49,131 nucleotides of DNA from Candidatus Zixiibacteriota bacterium (GCA_019038695.1 JAHOYZ010000043.1:1-49131), one strand, 5' to 3'. Positions 16,477 through 23,859 are shown, counted from the first letter of the stretch. Notes: generated from the sequence alone by a model not told the origin. Program-made: numbers and translations.

Positions 16477-17945
16477 AAGCCGTTATCTATGCGCGTGTAT
16501 CCTCCAAGGAGCAGGAGCGAGAGGGCTTTTCGATTCCAGCCCAACACAAGCTACTGATCGAATATGCCAACAAGCATGATTTTCAGGTCACTCAGGAATT
16601 CACGGAAGTAGAGACGGCGAAATCATCCGGCCGCACTGAGTTTGGCAGGATGGTAGAATACCTCAACGCACAGAGCGACGTGCGCTGCATTCTGGTTGAG
16701 AAGACCGACCGACTATATCGTAACTTCAGAGACTATGTACTTCTCGAAGCGTTGGACCTTGAACTCCATCTGGTCAAGGAAAACGAGGTTATAAGCAAGA
16801 ACAGTCAGTCGCACGCAAAGTTTGTTCATGGGATAAAGGTCTTACTGGCCAAGAGCTTCATCGACAACCTCTCGGAAGAAGTGAAGAAGGGGATGCGTGA
16901 GAAAGCTGAGCAAGGCGAATATCCAGGCAAAGCTCCCTTCGGCTACTGCAACGATCCAATAGGCAAGTCTATTGTCCCTGATGAGAAATACGCGCCACTA
17001 ATCAAGCGGCTCTATCAGCTGTACTCGAGTGGCAACTACTCGCTGGCCAGTTTGAGAGACAAGGTTTATGAGGAAGGATGGCGGACGGCCAAAGGGAGGA
17101 AGTTAGCAAAAAGCATGGTTGAAGCTGCTCTTAAGCGCCGATTCTATTTGGGAGAGTTCGTCTGGAAGGGAACGACGTACCCCGGTCAGCACGAACCTCT
17201 CATATCAAAGAGCTTGTTCGATAGCGTCCAGGCCGTACTCACATCTGCTCCCAGACAGCAGTCAGGCAGGAGAGAGTTCTTGTTCCGAGGACTTCTGAAA
17301 TGCGAGCACTGTGGATGTGCCCTTGTCGGAGAACTCAAGAAGGGGAAATATATCTACTACCACTGCACTCAGGCACGTGGTCCATGCAATCATCCCTGGG
17401 TTCGTGAGGAAGTCCTCGACCAGCGCATGATGGATGTGCTCAAGGCTGTTGAAATAGATGATGGGACTGTTGGAGATATTGTTCAGGCGCTGAAGGACAG
17501 CCATCAAGATGAGACAACTTTTCGGGACTCGGAGTTGTTACGTCTGCGAAAGCGTGATAGAGAACTGCAATCCCGTCTTGATCGGGCTTACGAAGACCGA
17601 CTTGATGGAGTGATCGACGAGGAATACTGGCGGCGTGTCTCCGCCTCTTGGCGAGATGAGCAGAACGGAATTGCCCATCAGATTCAGAAACTCGGTCAGT
17701 CAGACAGGAATTATATCGATCAAGCCGTCGAGATATTAGAACTCTCAAAGATGGCGCATTCACTGTACTTAGAGCGCAAGACGGCTGAGAAGCGACAGTT
17801 GTTGCAGTCTCTACTATCGAACTGCTCGTCGGATGGTATAAACCTTTGTCCCACATACCAGACACCCTTCAACTTGATAGCTGAAGGGCGTCAGAATCAA
17901 TTTAAGTACCCCCGGCAGGACTCGAACCTGCTACCCTCGGTTTAG
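16473..17945 (+). CDS. Large serine recombinase
   Basis: 490 residues. The resolvase N-terminal domain has the catalytic Ser10 in YARVSSKEQ and further conserved arginines (EKTDRLYRN). The recombinase domain follows (YPGKAPFGYC), then a zinc ribbon (LKCEHCGCAL ... YHCTQARGPC) and a coiled coil, the layout of large serine integrases. The last 13 residues (KYPRQDSNLLPSV) are encoded by the reverse strand of the tRNA-Arg gene, so the present C-terminus depends on the integration junction. Serine integrases do not usually use tRNA genes, so either this enzyme or the tyrosine recombinase may have placed the element here. Confidence 0.93.
   Translation: MKAVIYARVSSKEQEREGFSIPAQHKLLIEYANKHDFQVTQEFTEVETAKSSGRTEFGRMVEYLNAQSDVRCILVEKTDRLYRNFRDYVLLEALDLELHLVKENEVISKNSQSHAKFVHGIKVLLAKSFIDNLSEEVKKGMREKAEQGEYPGKAPFGYCNDPIGKSIVPDEKYAPLIKRLYQLYSSGNYSLASLRDKVYEEGWRTAKGRKLAKSMVEAALKRRFYLGEFVWKGTTYPGQHEPLISKSLFDSVQAVLTSAPRQQSGRREFLFRGLLKCEHCGCALVGELKKGKYIYYHCTQARGPCNHPWVREEVLDQRMMDVLKAVEIDDGTVGDIVQALKDSHQDETTFRDSELLRLRKRDRELQSRLDRAYEDRLDGVIDEEYWRRVSASWRDEQNGIAHQIQKLGQSDRNYIDQAVEILELSKMAHSLYLERKTAEKRQLLQSLLSNCSSDGINLCPTYQTPFNLIAEGRQNQFKYPRQDSNLLPSV
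17907..17921 (+). repeat. Attachment-site copy at the tRNA-Arg 3' end
   Basis: TACCCCCGGCAGGAC covers the discriminator base, the 3' acceptor strand and part of the T arm. It is repeated exactly at 875-889 in direct orientation. Confidence 0.5.
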
Positions 17946-17980
17946 GAAACCGATGCTCTATCCAGATGAGCTACGGGGGC
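17907..17980 (-). tRNA. tRNA-Arg (anticodon CCU)
   Basis: The minus strand from 17980 folds as a full cloverleaf: acceptor GCCCCCG / CGGGGGT (with G1-U72), D arm GCTC ... GAGC, anticodon stem TCGGT / ACCGA with loop TTCCTAA (anticodon CCT), and T arm GCAGG-TTCGAGT-CCTGC. CCA is not encoded. The 3' half overlaps the end of the serine recombinase gene on the other strand. Confidence 0.95.
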
Positions 17981-18096
17981 ATCTACACTTTCCACTGCCT
18001 GTATTAAACCGGCCATTATGGTTCTTGTCAATCAGGAATTACGGGGGGAATGCGGGTACAGGGCAATTCTTGTCTGGCCTACGGATCCCACCTCAA

Positions 18097-18115
18097 GGGG
18101 TTTGTTGAAAACCCC
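18097..18115 (-). terminator. Possible terminator hairpin after the S41 peptidase gene
   Basis: GGGGTTT (18097-18103) and AAACCCC (18109-18115) form a 7-bp stem with a 5-nt loop, 46 bp beyond the stop of the minus-strand gene ending at 18161. No T-run follows. The rest of 17981-18160 shows nothing recognisable. Confidence 0.35.
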
Positions 18116-18160
18116 AAGCGGGGGACCACTCAACCTTTGAGAGACTATAGCGTAGAACTC

Positions 18161-19519
18161 TTAATCGCGTGGATTGCGATCAACGCGACCATTGTCGTAA
18201 AGACCGTTGACCTCTACTACCTGCCCAGCTTCGTCACGAATAAACTTCATGCGAAAGTAATCCAATTTCTCAAACCAAAAAGTGTCCTCGGTCATCGGAG
18301 TCATCTTGAACTTCGGGCGTTCGTCCCGTTGGTAGTAAAGGACACCGTCTTCGAGAGTAATGTGTCGGGGGCCATAATCACCAACGAACTCCAACAATAT
18401 GGCCTCGTCTACTTCAATGGGATTCAGTTGCGCATCGAGTCCTGCGATGTGCCAATCAAGGATTGGTAACGTTCGTTCGTCGCGAGGGTTCTCTTTAATC
18501 TTATTCATCGCTTCGACACGTGCGGTCATCAGGGCGTCATCGGCGGCAACGGCAATATGCGGTTCGACTCCGGTGCCTTCCCAGTTGGTGCCGGTGATTG
18601 GATTAATGGCACGCCCGAAGGGAACCTTAAGCTGCACATTGAGGTTGGCGTACAGCTCATTATTACAAGGATGTGCGCCACCGCCGGTTGTTTCCCCTAT
18701 TAGAGTGGCACGTTCCAGATTTTTAAGGTTAAACGAAAATTCCTCTGCGCCGGAGAATGTGTAGCTACTCGTCAGCACATATAGTGGGATATCGGTCATC
18801 CTCTTGCCGGGAACCCAGTTGTGTGTCCAGAACTGATGGATAGAGTCAGACTTACGAATGTAGAAACTGTTGAGATGGACCGGCTCATTGAAGAAATAGC
18901 TCGTGAGCAATTGAATCATGACCGGATGACCACCTCCATTTTCCCGCAAATCAATTATCAGCGCATCGCAGTTTGCCACAAAGGCCATAGCCGCAATGGC
19001 CGTTTCCCCCGCCTCAGGGTAACCACTGAAACCGTCGAGCCTGAGATAGCCAACGTTCCCAGGTAGACGCTCGACTTTGACAAAATCGAAATTATTGTAC
19101 TCCGAGTACATAAAATCCAGTCGTTCGTTTTCTGCTTTGTTGGTATCCGACTCGATTTGCGCCAGTCGTTCCGGACTGACATAGAAAACACTCAAGTGCC
19201 TGTCATGGCATACTTCGCGCAGATCGGTGGTCAGAGCCTCGGTGAATTCACCGAGATTGCTTATGTCCTTATACGCTTTATTCTTGTACTGCTTGCGAAT
19301 GTATTGCTCCATCTCCGCGGCTACTTCAGGAAAAACATAGGTAGAGTTAAGTGTGGCCGTAATGCTGTCGATGATCTCCGCCTGGGACTTGGCATCGACA
19401 GTGATGTCCTGAGCCAGAGCCGATTGACCCGGGGTAAGACATACCAGTACCAGGGCAACAACGAACCAGCAGGAGAGCACTCCGACACCATTTCCGTTTT
19501 CGTTATAGACATGATTCAC
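18161..19519 (-). CDS. Exported S41-family peptidase
   Basis: 452 residues. GTG 19519 is chosen as start because GGAGG lies 8-9 nt upstream. A signal peptide (hydrophobic about 14-32, cleavage after SALAQ or nearby) is followed by an IRBP/tail-specific-protease-like helical region (about 40-130), then the S41 catalytic core. Core hallmarks are VGYLRLDGFSG, the oxyanion strand ALIIDLRENGGGHP, and YTFSGAEEFSF with the probable nucleophile Ser. The C-terminal 70 residues resemble the small trailing domain seen in secreted S41 proteins. There is no clear PDZ domain. It probably acts in the periplasm or outside the cell; the substrate is unknown. An ECF-like promoter may drive it. Confidence 0.88.
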   Translation of the reverse strand: MNHVYNENGNGVGVLSCWFVVALVLVCLTPGQSALAQDITVDAKSQAEIIDSITATLNSTYVFPEVAAEMEQYIRKQYKNKAYKDISNLGEFTEALTTDLREVCHDRHLSVFYVSPERLAQIESDTNKAENERLDFMYSEYNNFDFVKVERLPGNVGYLRLDGFSGYPEAGETAIAAMAFVANCDALIIDLRENGGGHPVMIQLLTSYFFNEPVHLNSFYIRKSDSIHQFWTHNWVPGKRMTDIPLYVLTSSYTFSGAEEFSFNLKNLERATLIGETTGGGAHPCNNELYANLNVQLKVPFGRAINPITGTNWEGTGVEPHIAVAADDALMTARVEAMNKIKENPRDERTLPILDWHIAGLDAQLNPIEVDEAILLEFVGDYGPRHITLEDGVLYYQRDERPKFKMTPMTEDTFWFEKLDYFRMKFIRDEAGQVVEVNGLYDNGRVDRNPRD

Positions 19520-19573
19520 AATGGTTTCCTCCGTTGAAACAGATTGTCCTTTATGAGTTGGCTACCTTGCATT

Positions 19574-19600
19574 TACGTAGTTCTTCGCATAGATGTTTCA
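19574..19600 (-). promoter_or_regulatory. Possible ECF-sigma promoter of the S41 peptidase gene
   Basis: TGAAAC (19600-19595), 17 bp, CGTA (19577-19574) on the minus strand, 54 bp upstream of the start codon. It resembles the Bacillus sigma-W consensus, but with one extra spacer base. Confidence 0.3.
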
Positions 19601-19617
19601 CTCATCGTGATCAGGAC

Positions 19618-19651
19618 AAAAAAGAAAAACCGCGACCCTCTCGGGTCACGG
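19618..19651 (-). terminator. Rho-independent terminator of the fumarate reductase/Hdr operon
   Basis: On the minus strand CCGTGACCC (19651-19643), loop GAGA and GGGTCGCGG (19638-19630) form a 9-bp stem with one mismatch, followed by TTTTTCTTTTTT (19629-19618). It lies 32 bp after the stop codon of the flavoprotein gene. Confidence 0.85.
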
Positions 19652-19682
19652 CCTTCATAGTGTGCAATTGTCTATCGGCGGT

Positions 19683-21353
19683 CTATCGCATCGTCCCCAC
19701 ATAATGGGATGTAAGCTGCTTCTCGCGCACCGCCGGATCGGTGTAGTCTGGTAATAGCATCGGCGCCACACGTCCATCAGCTACTCCGGCCTTGTCTACT
19801 TCCGCGTTGTACTTCACAGCATGATCGAGACTCAGCTTGCCGTCTTTGGCATCACCCTGGATATATTTACCAGCGCTTTCTCCGGCAATACGGCCATAGA
19901 CCATAATATCGAGCAACGAGTTACCCATCAGGCGATTCTCGCCGTGGGTGCCGCCACCAGCTTCACCGGCAACAAATAGTCCCGGGACACAGGTGTCCGC
20001 TGTTGGTTTGAATTCCAAGCCACCATTCTGGTAGTGCAGAGTCGGATAGATAAGCATCGGTTCTTTAGCGATGTCGATACCGAAACGTTCATACAGAATA
20101 TGTTTGCCAGGGAATTCGCGTTCGACCGTACCCTCACCGGAAAGCATTTCAATCATCGGCGAATCAAGCCAGATACCGAGCTTGCCGGTCGGAGTCGGTA
20201 CGCCTTTGCCGCTGCCAAGACATTCCTTGATGATGGCGGAAGCCTCAACATCACGCGGCTCACGCTCGTTAACAAACTGGTTACCCTCGATATTAACCAG
20301 GTTCGCACCCGAGCCACGGAACTTTTCAGTAATCAAAATACCTTCCGCCTGCTCCGGGAAAACGATTCCGGTCGGATGGTACTGCACTGTGTGCAGGAAA
20401 CAAATCGGTATGCCCGCTCGGTAGCCCATGACGATGCCATCAGCGGTAGCGCCATAATGGTTGGTGGTCATGAAACCCTGAATGTGCAGACGGCCACACC
20501 CTCCGGTAGCCATAATGACCGCCTTGGCCTTGGCAACCATATACTCTTCCGTTTCGAGATTGTACAGGACAGCGCCAGCACAATGACCGTGTTCGTTGAG
20601 AATCAACTCGACGGCAGGAGCGAACTCGATAACTCTGATATCGGCCGAACGGTTACGAGCTTCGTCTCGCACGGTGCGCATCATCTCTGCGCCGGTGATG
20701 TCGGCCGCATAATGCATCCGTTTTCGTGACGTACCACCACCATGAATAGTCTTGAGGGTGCCATCATCAGTTTTCGAGAACCCACAACCCAATCCTTCCA
20801 GCCATTTGATCACGCTGGGAGCCTTTTGGGACAGGGTTTCGACCAATTCGGGCGTGTTCTTAAAATGACCGCCACCCATGATATCGAGATAATGAAAATA
20901 CGGTGAATCCTTGTGGCCCTTTGTAGCGGCTTGGATGCCGCCTTCAGCCATCATCGTATTGGCATCGCCGTGACGCAGCTTAGTAGCGATAACGACCTTG
21001 GCGCCATGCTCCTGCGCCAGCAGAGCGGCCGATGTTCCGGCTCCGCCGCCACCAATGATAAGCACATCCGTCTCGATGTCAACTTTGCCCAGATCCACCT
21101 TAGCCGGATCGACCCGACTGGTAGCTTCGAGCAGGTCAGCTATTTCATGGGCAATACGGTACCCTTTACTGGGACCAACCTGGACTTCCCGACGACCTTC
21201 TTCTTTGACGTCGGGATGATTCTTGAGCATCTCATGGCGCTCATCAAGGCTCAGAAATGGCACTTCCTCGTTGGCCTTCTTGCGCTCCACGCGCTCAGCG
21301 CGAGTGCTCTCGACAACCTTGATAAGCTTCTTTAGTTCTTCTGGATATGGCAT
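19683..21353 (-). CDS. Fumarate reductase/succinate dehydrogenase-type flavoprotein subunit
   Basis: 556 residues, with AAGGA 6 nt before the ATG. An extra N-terminal segment of about 95 residues precedes the FAD-binding GGGGAG (101-106). Family hallmarks follow: AEGGIQAA, the substrate-domain HPTG, EREPRD with the presumed proton-transfer arginine, LHYQNGG, and the C-terminal GENRLMGNSLLD. In SdhA/FrdA the motif S-H-T carries the histidine that binds FAD covalently; here it is A-N-T (131-133), so FAD is probably not covalently bound, as in soluble thiol:fumarate reductase or L-aspartate oxidase. The capping C-terminal domain is short. As last gene of the HdrC-HdrB-FrdB-FrdA operon it is most likely the fumarate-reducing or succinate-oxidising subunit of a soluble complex. 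Confidence 0.9.
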   Translation of the reverse strand: MPYPEELKKLIKVVESTRAERVERKKANEEVPFLSLDERHEMLKNHPDVKEEGRREVQVGPSKGYRIAHEIADLLEATSRVDPAKVDLGKVDIETDVLIIGGGGAGTSAALLAQEHGAKVVIATKLRHGDANTMMAEGGIQAATKGHKDSPYFHYLDIMGGGHFKNTPELVETLSQKAPSVIKWLEGLGCGFSKTDDGTLKTIHGGGTSRKRMHYAADITGAEMMRTVRDEARNRSADIRVIEFAPAVELILNEHGHCAGAVLYNLETEEYMVAKAKAVIMATGGCGRLHIQGFMTTNHYGATADGIVMGYRAGIPICFLHTVQYHPTGIVFPEQAEGILITEKFRGSGANLVNIEGNQFVNEREPRDVEASAIIKECLGSGKGVPTPTGKLGIWLDSPMIEMLSGEGTVEREFPGKHILYERFGIDIAKEPMLIYPTLHYQNGGLEFKPTADTCVPGLFVAGEAGGGTHGENRLMGNSLLDIMVYGRIAGESAGKYIQGDAKDGKLSLDHAVKYNAEVDKAGVADGRVAPMLLPDYTDPAVREKQLTSHYVGTMR

Positions 21354-21385
21354 TACAGTCCTTCTTTCACATCACGGTTGTTGGC

Positions 21386-22141
21386 TCACAGGTACGTATT
21401 ATCCTGTGGCGCCCACTCTTCTTCCCCGGTAGCCGGTTCCATCTCGCGCTCAGTGTAAACCTTCTTGAGCGTGTCTTCATCCATCCCCTTAAGCTCATCA
21501 AGCCCTTTCTGGAAATGTCCGGTCTCAATCTTAGCGACCATATTGACCAGATGTTCGGCGCGAGGAGCTAGAAGCGCACCATTGATACGACGAGCCAGTT
21601 GAGCGATGTGGTACTGGGGAAGTTCCCCCATGCACCGACTGGCACACAAACCACACTGGATGCAGTCGAACGAAATCTGGGCCGCAGCGGCGATATCGCC
21701 TCGTTTCAAGGTGGCGATGTAGTCCATCACCTGCACGTCCATCGGACAGACCTTGGTGCAGGCATTGCAGGCCACACAGCGGAACAGCTCCGGATAGAGA
21801 GAGAAGATTTCTTCGGCCTTGCCTTCAAGTACGCTGAAATCATACATAGCGCGGTTAGCCGGGTAGAATGGCAATTGGGTCAGATACATATCCGGCTCGA
21901 CTACCGTCTGACAAGCCAGCCCGACCCGAATCTTGTAGTCACCGGGAACGCGATACACTGTAGCACAGGCACCGCAAATGCCGCCGCGACACCCGCAACC
22001 GCGGATGTACTTGTAACCGGCATACTCCATCGCCTTCATGATCGTCAGCGACTCGGGCACCTCGTACCGTTTTCCCATGATGTAAATGGGAATCATCTTC
22101 GTCTCGGCTTTTGCCGAGGAAACTTGGGTTGCCGTACTCAT
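21386..22141 (-). CDS. Fumarate reductase-type iron-sulfur subunit (2Fe-2S plus two 4Fe-4S motifs)
   Basis: 251 residues, GAGG upstream of the ATG. A plant-type ferredoxin region carries C-x-C-x4-C-x2-C (Cys49, 51, 56, 59) and Cys77 for a 2Fe-2S cluster. Then come two C-x2-C-x2-C-x3-C motifs (Cys122-132 and Cys160-170) for 4Fe-4S clusters. Classical SdhB/FrdB has 2Fe-2S, 4Fe-4S and 3Fe-4S centres; here the last motif looks like a full 4Fe-4S site, closer to TfrB-type subunits. It should wire the flavoprotein to the HdrBC-like subunits. It has no membrane segment. The gap to the flavoprotein gene is 32 bp. Confidence 0.9.
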   Translation of the reverse strand: MSTATQVSSAKAETKMIPIYIMGKRYEVPESLTIMKAMEYAGYKYIRGCGCRGGICGACATVYRVPGDYKIRVGLACQTVVEPDMYLTQLPFYPANRAMYDFSVLEGKAEEIFSLYPELFRCVACNACTKVCPMDVQVMDYIATLKRGDIAAAAQISFDCIQCGLCASRCMGELPQYHIAQLARRINGALLAPRAEHLVNMVAKIETGHFQKGLDELKGMDEDTLKKVYTEREMEPATGEEEWAPQDNTYL

Positions 22142-22201
22142 TTGATCCTCATGATATCTATGTCAATTATTGTTCTTGTCGTACTCATGATTTCCACCCC
22201 A

Positions 22202-23077
22202 TCACACCAGTTGTTTCTCTTTGAGGAGGTTCAACGAAACATCCCGATTAAGTTTGAACTGGTCTTCATCGGCAGGCACTCCAAGCGCCACCGCCAGCAA
22301 CTGCGTGAAATAGTAAATCGGGACTTCAGTCGCATCCTCGATAGAGCTGAGCATCTTCTCCTGACGATGTCCGAGGTTGTAGTCACATAACGGACAGGTC
22401 AACGCCAGTGCTTCAGCACCATTGGTTGTCGCATCACTCAGGATATCGTGTGAGAGTTTCAACGCCACCTCCGGACTGCCCAACACCTGGTATGATCCGC
22501 AGCATTCGGTCGCCGAAGGAAAATCAACCACTTTGGCACCTATTGCCTCAAGGAACTCGTGGAAAACACTGGGACGATCCGGGCGGTCAAGTGCGACTTC
22601 TTTCGGACGAAGCAACGTACAACCGTAATACGGCGCAACCGCCAAGTCATCGAGCGGTTTCTTCAGAGCCGCCTTGACCTTGTCCCAACCAATTTCGTCT
22701 CGAAGGAAATCCAGCATGTGAACTACCTTCACTTCACCGGCGTAGTCGGGTTCTTCATCCATGAAGTCATTGATCGTGCCACGTTTTACCTCGTCTTCTT
22801 TCATCAGACGATTGGCTCGCGCCAGCGTGTTGTAACACATAGAGCACAGGGTCAGCACGGTGTCATGACCGCTCTCTTTGACGCGAATCAAATCACGCAC
22901 CGGAGCAATCAGATGAATCAAATCGTCATCAGCCAACGAATATACAGCACCGCAACAATTCCACCGCTCCAGTTCCTCGACCTCAACTCCGAGTGCCTTC
23001 AATGAGGCCAGCGCGGAATGTTCGAGGTTGGCAGCTTTGGTCTTGAGCGTGCATCCAGGATAATAGCTTATCTTCAT
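22202..23077 (-). CDS. HdrB-like subunit with two CCG domains
   Basis: 291 residues, GAGGT before the ATG. Two cysteine-rich CCG repeats are complete: Cys9, Cys41-42, Cys78 and Cys81; and Cys153, Cys192-193, Cys228 and Cys231. In heterodisulfide reductase HdrB such motifs hold non-cubane 4Fe-4S clusters that cleave CoM-S-S-CoB. In bacteria the same fold appears in SdhE/MfrE subunits of quinone-linked fumarate reductases and in other thiol/disulfide or electron-transfer enzymes. Here it lies between the HdrC-like and FrdB-like genes, so it probably supplies the electron-donor site of the complex. There are no transmembrane helices. Donor identity (thiol, menaquinol through an unseen anchor, or ferredoxin) is not shown. 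Confidence 0.9.
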   Translation of the reverse strand: MKISYYPGCTLKTKAANLEHSALASLKALGVEVEELERWNCCGAVYSLADDDLIHLIAPVRDLIRVKESGHDTVLTLCSMCYNTLARANRLMKEDEVKRGTINDFMDEEPDYAGEVKVVHMLDFLRDEIGWDKVKAALKKPLDDLAVAPYYGCTLLRPKEVALDRPDRPSVFHEFLEAIGAKVVDFPSATECCGSYQVLGSPEVALKLSHDILSDATTNGAEALALTCPLCDYNLGHRQEKMLSSIEDATEVPIYYFTQLLAVALGVPADEDQFKLNRDVSLNLLKEKQLV

Positions 23078-23139
23078 ATTTTACCTCAATCTACTTGCAG
23101 TCACACCAAACAAATCGTTCTCACCGATAACCGGATGGC

Positions 23140-23547
23140 TCATGAAGAAAGCTTACGAAAACCGGCCACCATCGCAATCGTCGGCAGGTCTATGGTATCC
23201 TCGGGCTTCATTTCAGCCGGTCCAACCTTGTCGACATTGTCGCGCAACTGAACCTGCCGGAGAGCTTCCATTACCGCCGGGATATCAATACCGCGCGGGC
23301 AGCGAACCTCGCAGGTGTGACAGGAAGCACACAGCCAGGCCATGTTGCTCTTCTTTAGTTCCTCGGCCTGACCAAACTGGATGAGGTGCATTACATGGCG
23401 CGGAGCAGATGTGGCCTGCGTGTTCATCGGACACGAGGCCGAACAGGTGCCGCATTGCATACATCGGGCCACAGCATCACCAGCTATCTCATCGATCTTG
23501 TGGCGCAGTTGGTCATTCATCGTCTTAGCGGAAATCTTCAGGGGCAT
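23140..23547 (-). CDS. HdrC-like iron-sulfur protein
   Basis: 135 residues from ATG 23547. That start is chosen because GAGGAAGG lies 5 nt upstream; the frame is open to 23601 without another good site. Two C-x2-C-x2-C-x3-C motifs (Cys29-39 and Cys73-83) bind two 4Fe-4S clusters, as in heterodisulfide reductase HdrC, and the length fits. It is the first gene of the operon and follows the promoter and Rex-type palindrome. It should pass electrons to the HdrB-like subunit encoded 62 bp downstream. Confidence 0.9.
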   Translation of the reverse strand: MPLKISAKTMNDQLRHKIDEIAGDAVARCMQCGTCSASCPMNTQATSAPRHVMHLIQFGQAEELKKSNMAWLCASCHTCEVRCPRGIDIPAVMEALRQVQLRDNVDKVGPAEMKPEDTIDLPTIAMVAGFRKLSS

Positions 23548-23633
23548 CGAAACCTTCCTCCGCATAGGTGTCGTCTTCGCCATCGTCCGGCAAACCAACA
23601 AAACTTATCACCAAGACTGATGTCGAAGACCCA

Positions 23634-23653
23634 TTTGTGAATCGCTTCACAAA
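23634..23653. promoter_or_regulatory. Perfect Rex-type operator palindrome
   Basis: TTTGTGAATCGCTTCACAAA is an 8+8 perfect palindrome with a 4-bp centre. It matches the Rex consensus TTGTGAA-N4-TTCACAA exactly, and also fits the CRP core TGTGA-N6-TCACA. It lies just downstream of the promoter of the HdrC-HdrB-FrdB-FrdA operon, at about +17 to +36, a good place for repression. No Rex gene is in the window. Confidence 0.7.
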
Positions 23654-23676
23654 CGGCTCATTAATATATGAGGCTG

Positions 23677-23705
23677 ATAGTATGCTATTGTGCCCCAAAA
23701 CGCAA
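23677..23705 (-). promoter_or_regulatory. Promoter of the fumarate reductase/Hdr operon
   Basis: TTGCGT (23705-23700), 17-bp spacer, TACTAT (23682-23677) on the minus strand; the predicted start is near 23670, about 120 nt before the first ATG. Confidence 0.5.
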
Positions 23706-23811
23706 CCCTTTGGACGGAGAATTATAGGAAATTGTGGGTGTTGTCCCGTTTTCTCAAATACCTTATCCTTCAATAAGCATCGCCTGTTCTCTGGCAGTGG
23801 GTCAGCGTGCT

Positions 23812-23819
23812 TTCAGCCT
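23812..23819. repeat. Target site duplication, left copy
   Basis: TTCAGCCT directly abuts the left inverted repeat and is repeated at 27080-27087. Confidence 0.85.
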
Positions 23820-23837
23820 GGTAGTGGGTCAGTTTGA
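23820..23837 (+). repeat. Left terminal inverted repeat of the IS1-family transposon
   Basis: GGTAGTGGGTCAGTTTGA, perfect over 18 bp with the right end. A related 13-mer, GGCAGTGGGTCAG, lies just outside at 23793-23805. Confidence 0.92.
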
Positions 23838-23859
23838 ATTACCCATTTGAGTTCTAACC

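Larger units (their letters stand above)
875..17921. mobile_element. Candidate 17-kb genomic island in tRNA-Arg
   Basis: Bounds are the two 15-bp direct repeats. Within lie the 5.3-kb surface protein gene, a complete type I restriction-modification operon, an unknown gene, and a tyrosine plus a serine recombinase at the tRNA end. The geometry (intact tRNA, recombinases next to it, short tRNA 3' copy at the far end) is the standard one for integrative elements. The left bound is inferred from one 15-bp match and could be wrong; the element might end between 6316 and 14448 instead. Confidence 0.45.

Noticed and set aside
18050-18469. 139-codon plus-strand frame
   Set aside because: Most of it is antisense to the S41 peptidase gene, whose domain structure is clear.
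23525-23773. 82-codon minus-strand frame overlapping the start of the HdrC-like gene
   Set aside because: It runs across the promoter, the Rex-type palindrome and the Shine-Dalgarno of the HdrC-like gene, so it is best explained as non-coding control DNA.
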